The position numbers were made by a program, and so were the translations under genes. 64,000 nt of DNA from assembly GCF_050947335.1 (NCBI RefSeq), contig NW_027473347.1:744001-808000 (forward strand), written 5' to 3'. A model generated the notes under the pieces. It did no database searches. It was not told the DNA's origin and saw only the letters and a program-made list of their open reading frames with translations. Source of the stretch: Megachile rotundata. Taxonomy: Eukaryota > Arthropoda > Insecta > Hymenoptera > Megachilidae. Below are positions 30,991 through 47,399 of the stretch, in pieces; position 1 is the first letter of the stretch, and the number at the start of each line of letters is the position of its first letter.

Positions 30991-33161
30991 ATCATACAAT
31001 CACAATAATACAATCACAAACAATCAAAAGCAGTCATTCAATCACAATCATACAATCGCAATCATTCAATCACTATCATACAATCACACTCATATAATCA
31101 CGATCATACAATCACAATCATTCAATCACAATCATACAATCGCAATCATATGAATACAATCTCCCAAAAACATTGATACAATCACAATCATACGACCACA
31201 ATCATACAATCACAATCATAAAATCACAATCATACAATCACAGTCATACAATCACAATCATACATTCACAACAATACAATCACAATAATACATTCACAAA
31301 CATGCAATCACAATCACACAATCTCAGTCATACAATCACAATCATACATTCACAACAATACAATCACAATCATACAATCCCAATTATACAGTCCCAATCA
31401 TACAATCACTATCACACAATCACAGTCATACAGTCACAATCATAAAATCACAATCGTACAATCACAATCATACAATCACAATAATACAGTCACAATCATA
31501 CAATCTCAATCATTCAAATACAATCATACAATCACAATCATACATTCGCAATCATACAATCACAATCATAGAAGCACAACCATACAATCACAATAATACA
31601 ATCAGAAACGTACAATCACAATCATACAATAACAATCATACAGTCGCAATCATATAAATACAATCTCCCAAAAACATTGATACAATCACAATCATACAAT
31701 CACAATCATACTATCACAATCATACAATCACAGTCATACAATCACAATCATACAATCACAGTCAAACTACCACTGTCATACAATTACAATCATACAATCA
31801 CAATTACAATCACAATCATACAATCACAATCATACAATCACCATCATACAATCACAATCTTACAATCTCAATAATACAGTCACTGTCATACAATCACCAT
31901 CATACAATCACAATCATGCAGTCACAATTATACAATCACAATCATACAATCACAATCATACAATCGCAATCAAACAAAAACAATCATACAATCATAATCA
32001 TACAATCACCATCATACAATCACAGTCGTACGACCACAATCATAGAAAAACAATCATACCATCACGATCATACAATCGCAATCATATAATAACAATCTCA
32101 GAATCACAAACTCACAATCACAATAATACAATCACACCCATAAAATAGCAATCATACAGTCGCAATCATACAATCACTATCATACAATCACAGTCATACT
32201 ACCACAGTCATACAATTACAATCATACAATCACAATTACAATCACAATCATGCAATCACAATCATACAATCACAATCATACAATTGCAATCATACAAGCA
32301 CAATCATACATTCACAACAATATAATCACAATCATTCAAACGCAATCATACAGTCGCAATCATTCAATCACTATCATACAATCACAGTCATATAATCACA
32401 ATCATACAATCACAATCATACAATTACAATCATACAAGCATAATCCTGCAATCGCAATCATGCAATAACAATCCTACTATAACAATCATACAATCACAAT
32501 CATACAATCACAATCATATAATCACAGTCATACGACCACAATCATGCAATCACAATCATACAATCGCAGGCATACAATCACAATCATACAGTCACAATCA
32601 TACATTCACAACAATACAATCACAATGATACAATCACAATAATACAATGACAAACATACAATCACAATCATACAATCACAACCATACAATCACAACCATA
32701 CAATCACAATAATACAATCACACACATACAATCACAAACATACAATCACAATCATACAATAACAATCATACAATCGCAATCATATAAATACAATCTCCCA
32801 AAAACATTGATACAATCACAATCATACAATCAGAATCATACTATCACAATCATACAAGCATAATCCTGCAATCGCAATCATGCAATAACAATCATACTAT
32901 AACAATCATACAATCACAATCATACAATCAGAATCATATAATCACAGTCATACGACCACAACCATACAATCACAACCATACAATCACAATAATACAATAA
33001 CAATCATACTATCACAATCATACAATCACACTCATACGGTCACAATCATACAATCACAATCATACAATCACAATCATACAATCACAATCATACAATCACA
33101 ATCATACAATCACAATCATACAATCACAATCATACAATCACAATCATACAATCACAATCAT
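30991..33161 (+). repeat. Right-domain start, recurs at 58.04-60.49 kb
   Basis: The module order V, M1, M2, Y, M1 recurs about 27 kb downstream: offset 27,051 at 31,173 to 31,740 and 27,329 at about 31,780 to 33,161. The 278-bp change comes from an extra stretch in the downstream copy near 58,800-59,080. Sequence is close to identical. Differences seen include ACAATCTCAATAAT near 31,866 against ACAATCACAATAAT near 59,195, and ACACCCATAAAAT near 32,140 against ACACAAATAAAAT near 59,462. The segment ends with eight pure units (33,050-33,161), also present as eight at 60,379-60,490. No gene. Confidence 0.86.
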
Positions 33162-36100
33162 ACAATCGCAAACATACTGTCACAATCCTACAATCATAAT
33201 CATACAATCACAATCATACAATCACAATCATACATTTGCATTCATACAATAACAATCATACAATCACAATCATAAAATCGCAATCATACAATCGCACTCA
33301 TACAATCACAATCATACAATCACAATCATACAATCACAATCATTCAATCACAATCATACAATCGCAATCATATAAATACAATCTCCCAAAAACAATCATA
33401 CAATCACAATCATACAATCACAATAATACAGTCACAATCATACAATCACAACCATACAATCACAATCATAAAATCACAATCATACAATCACAATCATACA
33501 ACCACCATCATACCATCACGATCATACAATCGCAATCATACAATTACAATCTCAGAATCACAAACTCGCAATCACAATAATACAATCACACCCATAAAAT
33601 AGCAATCATACATTTACAATCTCCCATACACAATCATAAAATCACAATATAACAGTCACAATCAAACAAATACAATCATACAATCACAATCGTACACTCC
33701 CAATCATAAAATCACACTCATACCGTCACAATCATACAATCACAATCATACAATCACAGTCATACAATCACAATCATACAATCACAATGATACAACCACA
33801 AACATCCAAAAGCAGTCATTCAATCACAATCATGCAATCGCAATCATACAATCACAATCATACAATCACAATCATACAATCACAATCATACAATCACCAT
33901 CATACAAACACAATCCTGCAATCGCAATCATGGAATAACAATCATGCTATCGCAATCATAGAGTCACACTCATACAATCAGAACCATACAATCACAATCA
34001 TACAATTACAATCATACAATCACAATCATACAATCACAATCATACAATCACAGTCATACAATCACAATCATACAATCACAATCATACAATCACAATCATA
34101 CAATCACAATCATACATTCACAATCATACAATCACAATCATACAATCACAATCATACAAACACAATCATACAATCACAATCATACAATCACAATCATTCA
34201 ATCACAATCATACAGTCGCAATCATACAATCCCTATCATACAATCACAGTCATACTACCACAGTCATACAATTACAATCATACAATCACAATCTTACAAT
34301 CACAAACATACAATGACATTCATACAATCACAATTATACAATCACAATCATGCAATCACAATCATTCAATCACAATCATACAATCGCAATCAAACAAAAA
34401 CAATCATACAATCATAATCATACAATCACCATCATACAATCACAATCATACAATCACAATAATACAGCCACAGTCATACAATCACAATCATACAATCACA
34501 ATTATACAATCACGATCATACAATCGCAATCATACAATCACAACCATACAATCACAATAATACAATCACAAACATACAATCACAATCATACAATCGCAAT
34601 CATACCATCACAATCATACAATCACAATCATACAAAAATAATCATACCATCACGATCATACAATCGCAATCATACAGTTACAATCTCAGAATCACAAACT
34701 CACAATCACAATAATACAATCACACCCATAAAATAGCAATCATACATTTACAATCTCCCATAGACAATCATACAATCGCAATCATACAGTCGCAATCATA
34801 CAATCACTATCATACAATTACAATCATACAAGCATAATCCTGCAATCGCTATCATGCAATAACAATCGTACTATCACAATCATACAATCACAAGCATACA
34901 ATCACAATCATACAAACGCAATCATACAATCACAATCATACAATCACAATCATACAATCACAATCATACAATCACAATCATACAAACACAATCACACAAT
35001 CACAATCATTCAATCACAATCATACAATCGCAATGATATAAATACAATCTCCCAAAAACATTGATACAATCACAATCATACAATCACAATGATACAATCA
35101 CAATCATACAATCGCAAACATACTGTCACAATCCTACAATCATAATCATACAATCACAATCATACAATCACAATCATACATTTGCATTCATACAATAACA
35201 ATCATACAATCACAATCATAAAATCGCAATCATACAATCGCACTCATACAATCACAATCATACAATCACAATCATACAATCACAATCATTCAATCACAAT
35301 CATACAATCGCAATCATATAAATACAATCTCCCAAAAACAATCATACAATCACAATCATACAATCACAATAATACAGTCACAATCATACAATCACAACCA
35401 TACAATTACAATCATAAAATCACAATCATACAATCACAATCATACAACCACCATCATACCATCACGATCATACAATCGCAATCATACAATTACAATCTCA
35501 GAATCACAAACTCGCAATCACAATAATACAATCACACCCATAAAATAGCAATCATACATTTACAATCTCCCATACACAATCATAAAATCACAATATAACA
35601 GTCACAATCATTCAAATACAATCATACAACCACAATCGTACACTCCCAATCATACAATCACACTCATACCGTCACAATCATACAATCACAATCATACAAT
35701 CACAGTCATACAATCACAATCATACAATCACAATGATACAACCACAAACATCCAAAAGCAGTCATTCAATCACAATCATGCAATCGCAATCATACAATCA
35801 CAATCATACAATCACAATCATACAATCACAATCATACAATCACAATCATACAATCACCATCATACAAACACAATCCTGCAATCGCAATCATGGAATAACA
35901 ATCATGCTATCGCAATCATAGAGTCACACTCATACAATCACAACCATACAATCACAATCATACAATTACAATCATACAATCACAATCATACAATCACAAT
36001 CATACAATCACAGTCATACAATCACAATCATACAATCACAATCATACATTCACAATCATACAATCACAATCATACATTCACAATCATACAATCACAATCA

Positions 36101-37050
36101 TACAATCACAATCATACAAACACAATCATACAATCACAATCATACAATCACAATCATTCAATCACAATCATACAGTCGCAATCATACAATCACTATCATA
36201 CAATCACAGTCATACTACCACAGTCATACAATTACAATCATACAATCACAATCTTACAATCACAAACATACAATGACATTCATACAATCACAATAATACA
36301 ATCACAATCATGCAATCACAATCATTCAATCACAATCATACAATCGCAATCAAACAAAAACAATCATACAATCATAATCATACAATCACCATCATACAAT
36401 CACAATCATACAATCACAATAATACAGCCACAGTCATACAATCACAATCATACAATCACAATTATACAATCACGATCATACAATCGCAATCATACAATCA
36501 CAACCATACAATCACAATAATACAATCACAAACATACAATCACAATCATACAATCGCAATCATACCATCACAATCATACAATCACAATCATACAAAAATA
36601 ATCATACCATCACGATCATACAATCGCAATCATACAGTTACAATCTCAGAATCACAAACTCACAATCACAATAATACAATCACACCCATAAAATAGCAAT
36701 CATACATTTACAATCTCCCATAGACAATCATACAATCGCAATCATACAGTCGCAATCATACAATCACTATCATACAATTACAATCATACAAGCATAATTG
36801 TGCAATCGCTATCATGCAATAACAATCGTACTATCACAATCATACAATCACAAGCATACAATCACAATCATACAAACACAATCATACAATCACAATCATA
36901 CAATCACAATCATACAATCACAATCATACAATCACAATCATACAAACACAATCACACAATCACAATCATTCAATCACAATCATACAATCGCAATGATATA
37001 AATACAATCTCCCAAAAACATTGATACAATCACAATCATACAATCACAAT
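33160..37050 (+). repeat. 1.95-kb tandem duplication (W-M2-R-S-M2-M1)
   Basis: About 33,160-35,090 is repeated at about 35,106-37,050. The offset is 1,946 bp (139 units) at the W and R blocks (33,162 and 35,108; 33,803 and 35,749) and 1,960 bp (140 units) at S and after (34,352 and 36,312; 35,038 and 36,998). The copies differ at a few diagnostic bases: ACCATACAATCAC near 33,450 against ACCATACAATTAC near 35,400, and ATCCCTATC at 34,229 against ATCACTATC at the matching place. Later copies at 42.0, 52.7 and 60.5 kb carry the second-copy bases. Confidence 0.88.
33162..33259 (+). repeat. W module (exemplar), ACATTTGCATTCAT block
   Basis: Seven units: ACAATCGCAAACAT, ACTGTCACAATCCT, ACAATCATAATCAT, two regular units, ACATTTGCATTCAT, ACAATAACAATCAT. 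Close copies start near 35,108, 41,940 and 60,491. Variants in which the leader is ATAGTCACAATCCT then ACGATCATAATC lie near 50,450 and 52,646. Related left-domain forms with ACATTTGCATTCAT are at about 6,725, 16,023, 21,431 and 25,149. Confidence 0.84.
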
Positions 37051-40000
37051 AATACAGTCACAATCGTACAATCACAATCATACAATCACAGTCATACTAC
37101 CACAGTCATACAATTACAATCATACAATCACAATCTTACAGTCACAATCGTACAATCACAATCATACAATCACAATCATACAATCACAATCATACAATTA
37201 CAATCATACAATCACAATCATACAATCACATTCATACAATCACAATCATACAATCACAATCATACAATCACAATCATACAATCACAATCATACAATCACA
37301 ATCATACAATCACAATCATACAATCACAATCATACAATCACAATCATACAATCACAATCATACAATCACAATCATACAATGACAATCATACAATCACCAT
37401 CATACAAACACAATCCTGCAATCGCAATCATGGAATAACAATCATGCTGTCGCAATCATAGAATTACACTCATACAATCAGAATCATACAATCACAGTCA
37501 TACAATTACAATCATGCAATCAGAATCATACAATCACAATCATACAATCACAATCATACAATCACAATCATACAATCACAATCATACAATCACAATCATA
37601 TAATCACAATCATACAATCACAATCATACAATCGCAATCATACAATCACAATCATACAATCACAACCATACAATCACAATCATACAACCGCAATCATACA
37701 GTCGCAATCATACAATCACTATCATAAAATCACAGTCATACTACCACAGTCATACAATTACAATCATACAATTACAATCTTACAATCACAAACATACAAT
37801 CACATTCATACAATCACAATCATACAATCACAATCATGCAATCACAATCATTCAATCACAATCATTCAATCACAATCATACAATCGCAATCAAACAAAAA
37901 CAATCATACAATCATAATCATACAATCACCATCATACAATCACATTCATACAATCACAATAATACAGCCACAGTCATACATTCACAATCATACAATCACA
38001 ATTATATAATCACGATCATACATTCACAACAATACAATCACAATCATACAATCGCAATCATACAGTCGCAATCATACAATCACTATCATACAATCACAGT
38101 CATACTACCACAGTCATACAATTACAATCACACAATCACAATCTTACAATCACAAACATACAATCACATTCATACAATCACAATTATACAATCACAATCA
38201 TGCAATCACAATCATTCAATCACAATCATAAAATCGCAATCAAACAAAAACAATCATACAATCATAATCATACAATCACCATCATACAATCACAATCATA
38301 CGATCACAATCATACAAACACAATCATACAATCACAATCATACAATCACAATCATACAATCACAATCATACAATCACAATCATACAAACACAATCACACA
38401 ATCACAATCATTCAATCACAATCATACAATCGCAATGATATAAATGCAATCTCCCAAAAACATTGATACAATCACAATCATACAATCACAATAATACAGT
38501 CACAATCGTACAATCACAATCATACAATCACAGTCATACTACCACAGTCATACAATTACAATCATACAATCACAATCTTACAGTCACAATCGTACAATCA
38601 CAATCATACAATCACAATCATACAATCACAATCATACAATTACAATCATACAATCACAATCATACAATCACAATCATACAATCACAATCATACAATCACA
38701 ATCGTACAATCACAATCATACAATCACAATCATACAATCACAATCATACAATCACAATCATACAATCACAATCATACAATGACAATCATACAATCACCAT
38801 CATACAAACACAATCCTGCAATCGCAATCATGGAATAACAATCATGCTGTCGCAATCATAGAATTACACTCATACAATCAGAATCATACAATCACAGTCA
38901 TACAATTACAATCATGCAATCACAATCATACAATCACAATCATACAATCACAATCATACAATCACAATCATACAATCACAATAATACAGCCACAGTCATA
39001 CAATCACAATCATACAATCACAATCATACAATCACAATCATACAATCACAATAATACAGTCACAATCATACAATCACAACCATACAATCACAATCATACA
39101 ATCACAATCATACAATCACAATAATACAGTCACAATCATACAATCACAACCATACAATTACAATCATAAAATCACAATCATACAATCACAATCATACAAC
39201 CACCATCATACCATCACGATCATACAATCGCAATCATACAATTACAATCTCAGAATCACAAACTCGCAATCACAATAATACAATCACACCCATAAAATAG
39301 CAATCATACATTTACAATCTCCCATACACAATCATAAAATCACAATATAACAGTCACAATCATTCAAATACAATCATACAACCACAATCGTACACTCCCA
39401 ATCATACAATCACACTCATACCGTCACAATCATACAATCACAATCATACAATCACAGTCATACAATCACAATCATACAATCACAATGATACAACCACAAA
39501 CATCCAAAAGCAGTCATTCAATCACAATCATGCAATCGCAATCATACAATCACAATCATACAATCACAATCATACAATCACAATCATACAATCACAATCA
39601 TACAATCACCATCATACAAACACAATCCTGCAATCGCAATCATGGAATAACAATCATGCTATCGCAATCATAGAGTCACACTCATACAATCACAACCATA
39701 CAATCACAATCATACAATTACAATCATACAATCACAATCATACAATCACAATCATACAATCACAGTCATACAATCACAATCATACAATCACAATCATACA
39801 TTCACAATCATACAATCACAATCATACATTCACAATCATACAATCACAATCATACAATCACAATCATACAAACACAATCATACAATCACAATCATACAAT
39901 CACAATCATGCAATCACAATCATTCAATCACAATCATACAATCGCAATCAAACAAAAACAATCATACAATCATAATCATACAATCACCATCATACAATCA

Positions 40001-40911
40001 CAATCATACAATCACAATAATACAGCCACAGTCATACAATCACAATCATACAATCACAATTATACAATCACGATCATACAATCGCAATCATACAATCACA
40101 ACCATACAATCACAATAATACAATCACAAACATACAATCACAATCATACAATCGCAATCATACCATCACAATCATACAATCACAATCATACAAAAATAAT
40201 CATACCATCACGATCATACAATCGCAATCATACAGTTACAATCTCAGAATCACAAACTCACAATCACAATAATACAATCACACCCATAAAATAGCAATCA
40301 TACATTTACAATCTCCCATAGACAATCATACAATCGCAATCATACAGTCGCAATCATACAATCACTATCATACAATTACAATCATACAAGCATAATTGTG
40401 CAATCGCTATCATGCAATAACAATCGTACTATCACAATCATACAATCACAAGCATACAATCACAATCATACAAACACAATCATACAATCACAATCATACA
40501 ATCACAATCATACAATCACAATCATACAATCACAATCATACAAACACAATCACACAATCACAATCATTCAATCACAATCATACAATCGCAATGATATAAA
40601 TACAATCTCCCAAAAACATTGATACAATCACAATCATACAATCACAATAATACAGTCACAATCGTACAATCACAATCATACAATCACAGTCATACTACCA
40701 CAGTCATACAATTACAATCATACAATCACAATCTTACAGTCACAATCGTACAATCACAATCATACAATCACAATCATACAATCACAATCATACAATTACA
40801 ATCATACAATCACAATCATACAATCACAATCATACAATCACAATCATACAATCACAATCATACAATCACAATCATACAATCACAATCATACAATCACAAT
40901 CATACAATCAC
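34080..40911 (+). repeat. 6.83-kb tandem higher-order repeat, first copy
   Basis: This copy is followed head to tail by a second at 40,912. The offset is exactly 6,832 bp (488 units) from about 34,080-38,358 to 40,912-45,190. The private string ATCCCTATC at 34,229 reappears at 41,061; W, R, S and M1 blocks all line up (35,108 and 41,940; 35,749 and 42,581; 36,312 and 43,144; 36,998 and 43,830; 38,202 and 45,034). One base differs near 41,073 (TACGATCAC for TACAATCAC). The first copy keeps 392 bp around 38,370-38,760, including a P module at 38,468, that the second lacks. Confidence 0.9.
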
Positions 40912-43900
40912 AATCATACAATCACAATCATACAATCACAATCATACATTCACAATCATACAATCACAATCATACAATCACAATCATACAAACACAATCA
41001 TACAATCACAATCATACAATCACAATCATTCAATCACAATCATACAGTCGCAATCATACAATCCCTATCATACGATCACAGTCATACTACCACAGTCATA
41101 CAATTACAATCATACAATCACAATCTTACAATCACAAACATACAATGACATTCATACAATCACAATTATACAATCACAATCATGCAATCACAATCATTCA
41201 ATCACAATCATACAATCGCAATCAAACAAAAACAATCATACAATCATAATCATACAATCACCATCATACAATCACAATCATACAATCACAATAATACAGC
41301 CACAGTCATACAATCACAATCATACAATCACAATTATACAATCACGATCATACAATCGCAATCATACAATCACAACCATACAATCACAATAATACAATCA
41401 CAAACATACAATCACAATCATACAATCGCAATCATACCATCACAATCATACAATCACAATCATACAAAAATAATCATACCATCACGATCATACAATCGCA
41501 ATCATACAGTTACAATCTCAGAATCACAAACTCACAATCACAATAATACAATCACACCCATAAAATAGCAATCATACATTTACAATCTCCCATAGACAAT
41601 CATACAATCGCAATCATACAGTCGCAATCATACAATCACTATCATACAATTACAATCATACAAGCATAATCCTGCAATCGCTATCATGCAATAACAATCG
41701 TACTATCACAATCATACAATCACAAGCATACAATCACAATCATACAAACGCAATCATACAATCACAATCATACAATCACAATCATACAATCACAATCATA
41801 CAATCACAATCATACAAACACAATCACACAATCACAATCATTCAATCACAATCATACAATCGCAATGATATAAATACAATCTCCCAAAAACATTGATACA
41901 ATCACAATCATACAATCACAATGATACAATCACAATCATACAATCGCAAACATACTGTCACAATCCTACAATCATAATCATACAATCACAATCATACAAT
42001 CACAATCATACATTTGCATTCATACAATAACAATCATACAATCACAATCATAAAATCGCAATCATACAATCGCACTCATACAATCACAATCATACAATCA
42101 CAATCATACAATCACAATCATTCAATCACAATCATACAATCGCAATCATATAAATACAATCTCCCAAAAACAATCATACAATCACAATCATACAATCACA
42201 ATAATACAGTCACAATCATACAATCACAACCATACAATTACAATCATAAAATCACAATCATACAATCACAATCATACAACCACCATCATACCATCACGAT
42301 CATACAATCGCAATCATACAATTACAATCTCAGAATCACAAACTCGCAATCACAATAATACAATCACACCCATAAAATAGCAATCATACATTTACAATCT
42401 CCCATACACAATCATAAAATCACAATATAACAGTCACAATCATTCAAATACAATCATACAACCACAATCGTACACTCCCAATCATACAATCACACTCATA
42501 CCGTCACAATCATACAATCACAATCATACAATCACAGTCATACAATCACAATCATACAATCACAATGATACAACCACAAACATCCAAAAGCAGTCATTCA
42601 ATCACAATCATGCAATCGCAATCATACAATCACAATCATACAATCACAATCATACAATCACAATCATACAATCACAATCATACAATCACCATCATACAAA
42701 CACAATCCTGCAATCGCAATCATGGAATAACAATCATGCTATCGCAATCATAGAGTCACACTCATACAATCACAACCATACAATCACAATCATACAATTA
42801 CAATCATACAATCACAATCATACAATCACAATCATACAATCACAGTCATACAATCACAATCATACAATCACAATCATACATTCACAATCATACAATCACA
42901 ATCATACATTCACAATCATACAATCACAATCATACAATCACAATCATACAAACACAATCATACAATCACAATCATACAATCACAATCATTCAATCACAAT
43001 CATACAGTCGCAATCATACAATCACTATCATACAATCACAGTCATACTACCACAGTCATACAATTACAATCATACAATCACAATCTTACAATCACAAACA
43101 TACAATGACATTCATACAATCACAATAATACAATCACAATCATGCAATCACAATCATTCAATCACAATCATACAATCGCAATCAAACAAAAACAATCATA
43201 CAATCATAATCATACAATCACCATCATACAATCACAATCATACAATCACAATAATACAGCCACAGTCATACAATCACAATCATACAATCACAATTATACA
43301 ATCACGATCATACAATCGCAATCATACAATCACAACCATACAATCACAATAATACAATCACAAACATACAATCACAATCATACAATCGCAATCATACCAT
43401 CACAATCATACAATCACAATCATACAAAAATAATCATACCATCACGATCATACAATCGCAATCATACAGTTACAATCTCAGAATCACAAACTCACAATCA
43501 CAATAATACAATCACACCCATAAAATAGCAATCATACATTTACAATCTCCCATAGACAATCATACAATCGCAATCATACAGTCGCAATCATACAATCACT
43601 ATCATACAATTACAATCATACAAGCATAATTGTGCAATCGCTATCATGCAATAACAATCGTACTATCACAATCATACAATCACAAGCATACAATCACAAT
43701 CATACAAACACAATCATACAATCACAATCATACAATCACAATCATACAATCACAATCATACAATCACAATCATACAAACACAATCACACAATCACAATCA
43801 TTCAATCACAATCATACAATCGCAATGATATAAATACAATCTCCCAAAAACATTGATACAATCACAATCATACAATCACAATAATACAGTCACAATCGTA

Positions 43901-46900
43901 CAATCACAATCATACAATCACAGTCATACTACCACAGTCATACAATTACAATCATACAATCACAATCTTACAGTCACAATCGTACAATCACAATCATACA
44001 ATCACAATCATACAATCACAATCATACAATTACAATCATACAATCACAATCATACAATCACATTCATACAATCACAATCATACAATCACAATCATACAAT
44101 CACAATCATACAATCACAATCATACAATCACAATCATACAATCACAATCATACAATCACAATCATACAATCACAATCATACAATCACAATCATACAATCA
44201 CAATCATACAATGACAATCATACAATCACCATCATACAAACACAATCCTGCAATCGCAATCATGGAATAACAATCATGCTGTCGCAATCATAGAATTACA
44301 CTCATACAATCAGAATCATACAATCACAGTCATACAATTACAATCATGCAATCAGAATCATACAATCACAATCATACAATCACAATCATACAATCACAAT
44401 CATACAATCACAATCATACAATCACAATCATATAATCACAATCATACAATCACAATCATACAATCGCAATCATACAATCACAATCATACAATCACAACCA
44501 TACAATCACAATCATACAACCGCAATCATACAGTCGCAATCATACAATCACTATCATAAAATCACAGTCATACTACCACAGTCATACAATTACAATCATA
44601 CAATTACAATCTTACAATCACAAACATACAATCACATTCATACAATCACAATCATACAATCACAATCATGCAATCACAATCATTCAATCACAATCATTCA
44701 ATCACAATCATACAATCGCAATCAAACAAAAACAATCATACAATCATAATCATACAATCACCATCATACAATCACATTCATACAATCACAATAATACAGC
44801 CACAGTCATACATTCACAATCATACAATCACAATTATATAATCACGATCATACATTCACAACAATACAATCACAATCATACAATCGCAATCATACAGTCG
44901 CAATCATACAATCACTATCATACAATCACAGTCATACTACCACAGTCATACAATTACAATCACACAATCACAATCTTACAATCACAAACATACAATCACA
45001 TTCATACAATCACAATTATACAATCACAATCATGCAATCACAATCATTCAATCACAATCATAAAATCGCAATCAAACAAAAACAATCATACAATCATAAT
45101 CATACAATCACCATCATACAATCACAATCATACGATCACAATCATACAAACACAATCATACAATCACAATCATACAATCACAATCATACAATCACAATCA
45201 TACAATCACAATCATACAATGACAATCATACAATCACCATCATACAAACACAATCCTGCAATCGCAATCATGGAATAACAATCATGCTGTCGCAATCATA
45301 GAATTACACTCATACAATCAGAATCATACAATCACAGTCATACAATTACAATCATGCAATCACAATCATACAATCACAATCATACAATCACAATCATACA
45401 ATCACAATCATACAATCACAATAATACAGCCACAGTCATACAATCACAATCATACAATCACAATCATACAATCACAATCATACAATCACAATAATACAGT
45501 CACAATCATACAATCACAACCATACAATCACAATCATACAATCACAATCATACAATCACAATAATACAGTCACAATCATACAATCACAACCATACAATTA
45601 CAATCATAAAATCACAATCATACAATCACAATCATACAACCACCATCATACCATCACGATCATACAATCGCAATCATACAATTACAATCTCAGAATCACA
45701 AACTCGCAATCACAATAATACAATCACACCCATAAAATAGCAATCATACATTTACAATCTCCCATACACAATCATAAAATCACAATATAACAGTCACAAT
45801 CATTCAAATACAATCATACAACCACAATCGTACACTCCCAATCATACAATCACACTCATACCGTCACAATCATACAATCACAATCATACAATCACAGTCA
45901 TACAATCACAATCATACAATCACAATGATACAACCACAAACATCCAAAAGCAGTCATTCAATCACAATCATGCAATCGCAATCATACAATCACAATCATA
46001 CAATCACAATCATACAATCACAATCATACAATCACAATCATACAATCACCATCATACAAACACAATCCTGCAATCGCAATCATGGAATAACAATCATGCT
46101 ATCGCAATCATAGAGTCACACTCATACAATCACAACCATACAATCACAATCATACAATTACAATCATACAATCACAATCATACAATCACAATCATACAAT
46201 CACAGTCATACAATCACAATCATACAATCACAATCATACATTCACAATCATACAATCACAATCATACATTCACAATCATACAATCACAATCATACAATCA
46301 CAATCATACAAACACAATCATACAATCACAATCATACAATCACAATCATGCAATCACAATCATTCAATCACAATCATACAATCGCAATCAAACAAAAACA
46401 ATCATACAATCATAATCATACAATCACCATCATACAATCACAATCATACAATCACAATAATACAGCCACAGTCATACAATCACAATCATACAATCACAAT
46501 TATACAATCACGATCATACAATCGCAATCATACAATCACAACCATACAATCACAATAATACAATCACAAACATACAATCACAATCATACAATCGCAATCA
46601 TACCATCACAATCATACAATCACAATCATACAAAAATAATCATACCATCACGATCATACAATCGCAATCATACAGTTACAATCTCAGAATCACAAACTCA
46701 CAATCACAATAATACAATCACACCCATAAAATAGCAATCATACATTTACAATCTCCCATAGACAATCATACAATCGCAATCATACAGTCGCAATCATACA
46801 ATCACTATCATACAATTACAATCATACAAGCATAATTGTGCAATCGCTATCATGCAATAACAATCGTACTATCACAATCATACAATCACAAGCATACAAT

Positions 46901-47380
46901 CACAATCATACAAACACAATCATACAATCACAATCATACAATCACAATCATACAATCACAATCATACAATCACAATCATACAAACACAATCACACAATCA
47001 CAATCATTCAATCACAATCATACAATCGCAATGATATAAATACAATCTCCCAAAAACATTGATACAATCACAATCATACAATCACAATAATACAGTCACA
47101 ATCGTACAATCACAATCATACAATCACAGTCATACTACCACAGTCATACAATTACAATCATACAATCACAATCTTACAGTCACAATCGTACAATCACAAT
47201 CATACAATCACAATCATACAATCACAATCATACAATTACAATCATACAATCACAATCATACAATCACAATCATACAATCACAATCATACAATCACAATCA
47301 TACAATCACAATCATACAATCACAATCATACAATCACAATCATACAATCACAATCATACAATCACAATCATACAATCACA
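40912..47380 (+). repeat. 6.83-kb tandem higher-order repeat, second copy, 392 bp shorter
   Basis: It matches 34,080 onward at offset 6,832 until about 45,190. From there the offset is 6,440 (460 units): R at 39,501 and 45,941, S at 39,910 and 46,350, M1 at 40,596 and 47,036. The change is 392 bp, exactly 28 units, so the loss kept the 14-bp phase and removed one P module. Agreement ends near 47,380, inside a pure run. M1 blocks lie at 41,870, 42,150, 43,830 and 47,036. No gene. Confidence 0.9.
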
Positions 47381-47399
47381 ATCATACAATCACAATCAT
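47246..47399 (+). repeat. Perfect run of 11 consensus units
   Basis: It lies between ACAATTACAATCAT and ACAATGACAATCAT. The equivalent places hold 10 pure units at 37,236-37,375 and 44,068-44,207, preceded there by an ACAATCACATTCAT unit, and 10 at 40,806-40,945. The number of pure units at this module position thus varies between otherwise near-identical copies. Confidence 0.9.

Noticed and set aside
33787..34560. Open frame of 257 codons, with near copies at 40,619-41,392 and 53,258-54,031
   Set aside because: It is the 42-nt cycle of the satellite read in one phase. Other + frames of the same DNA give the same peptide, there is no domain, and homologous copies are cut at different places by unit changes.
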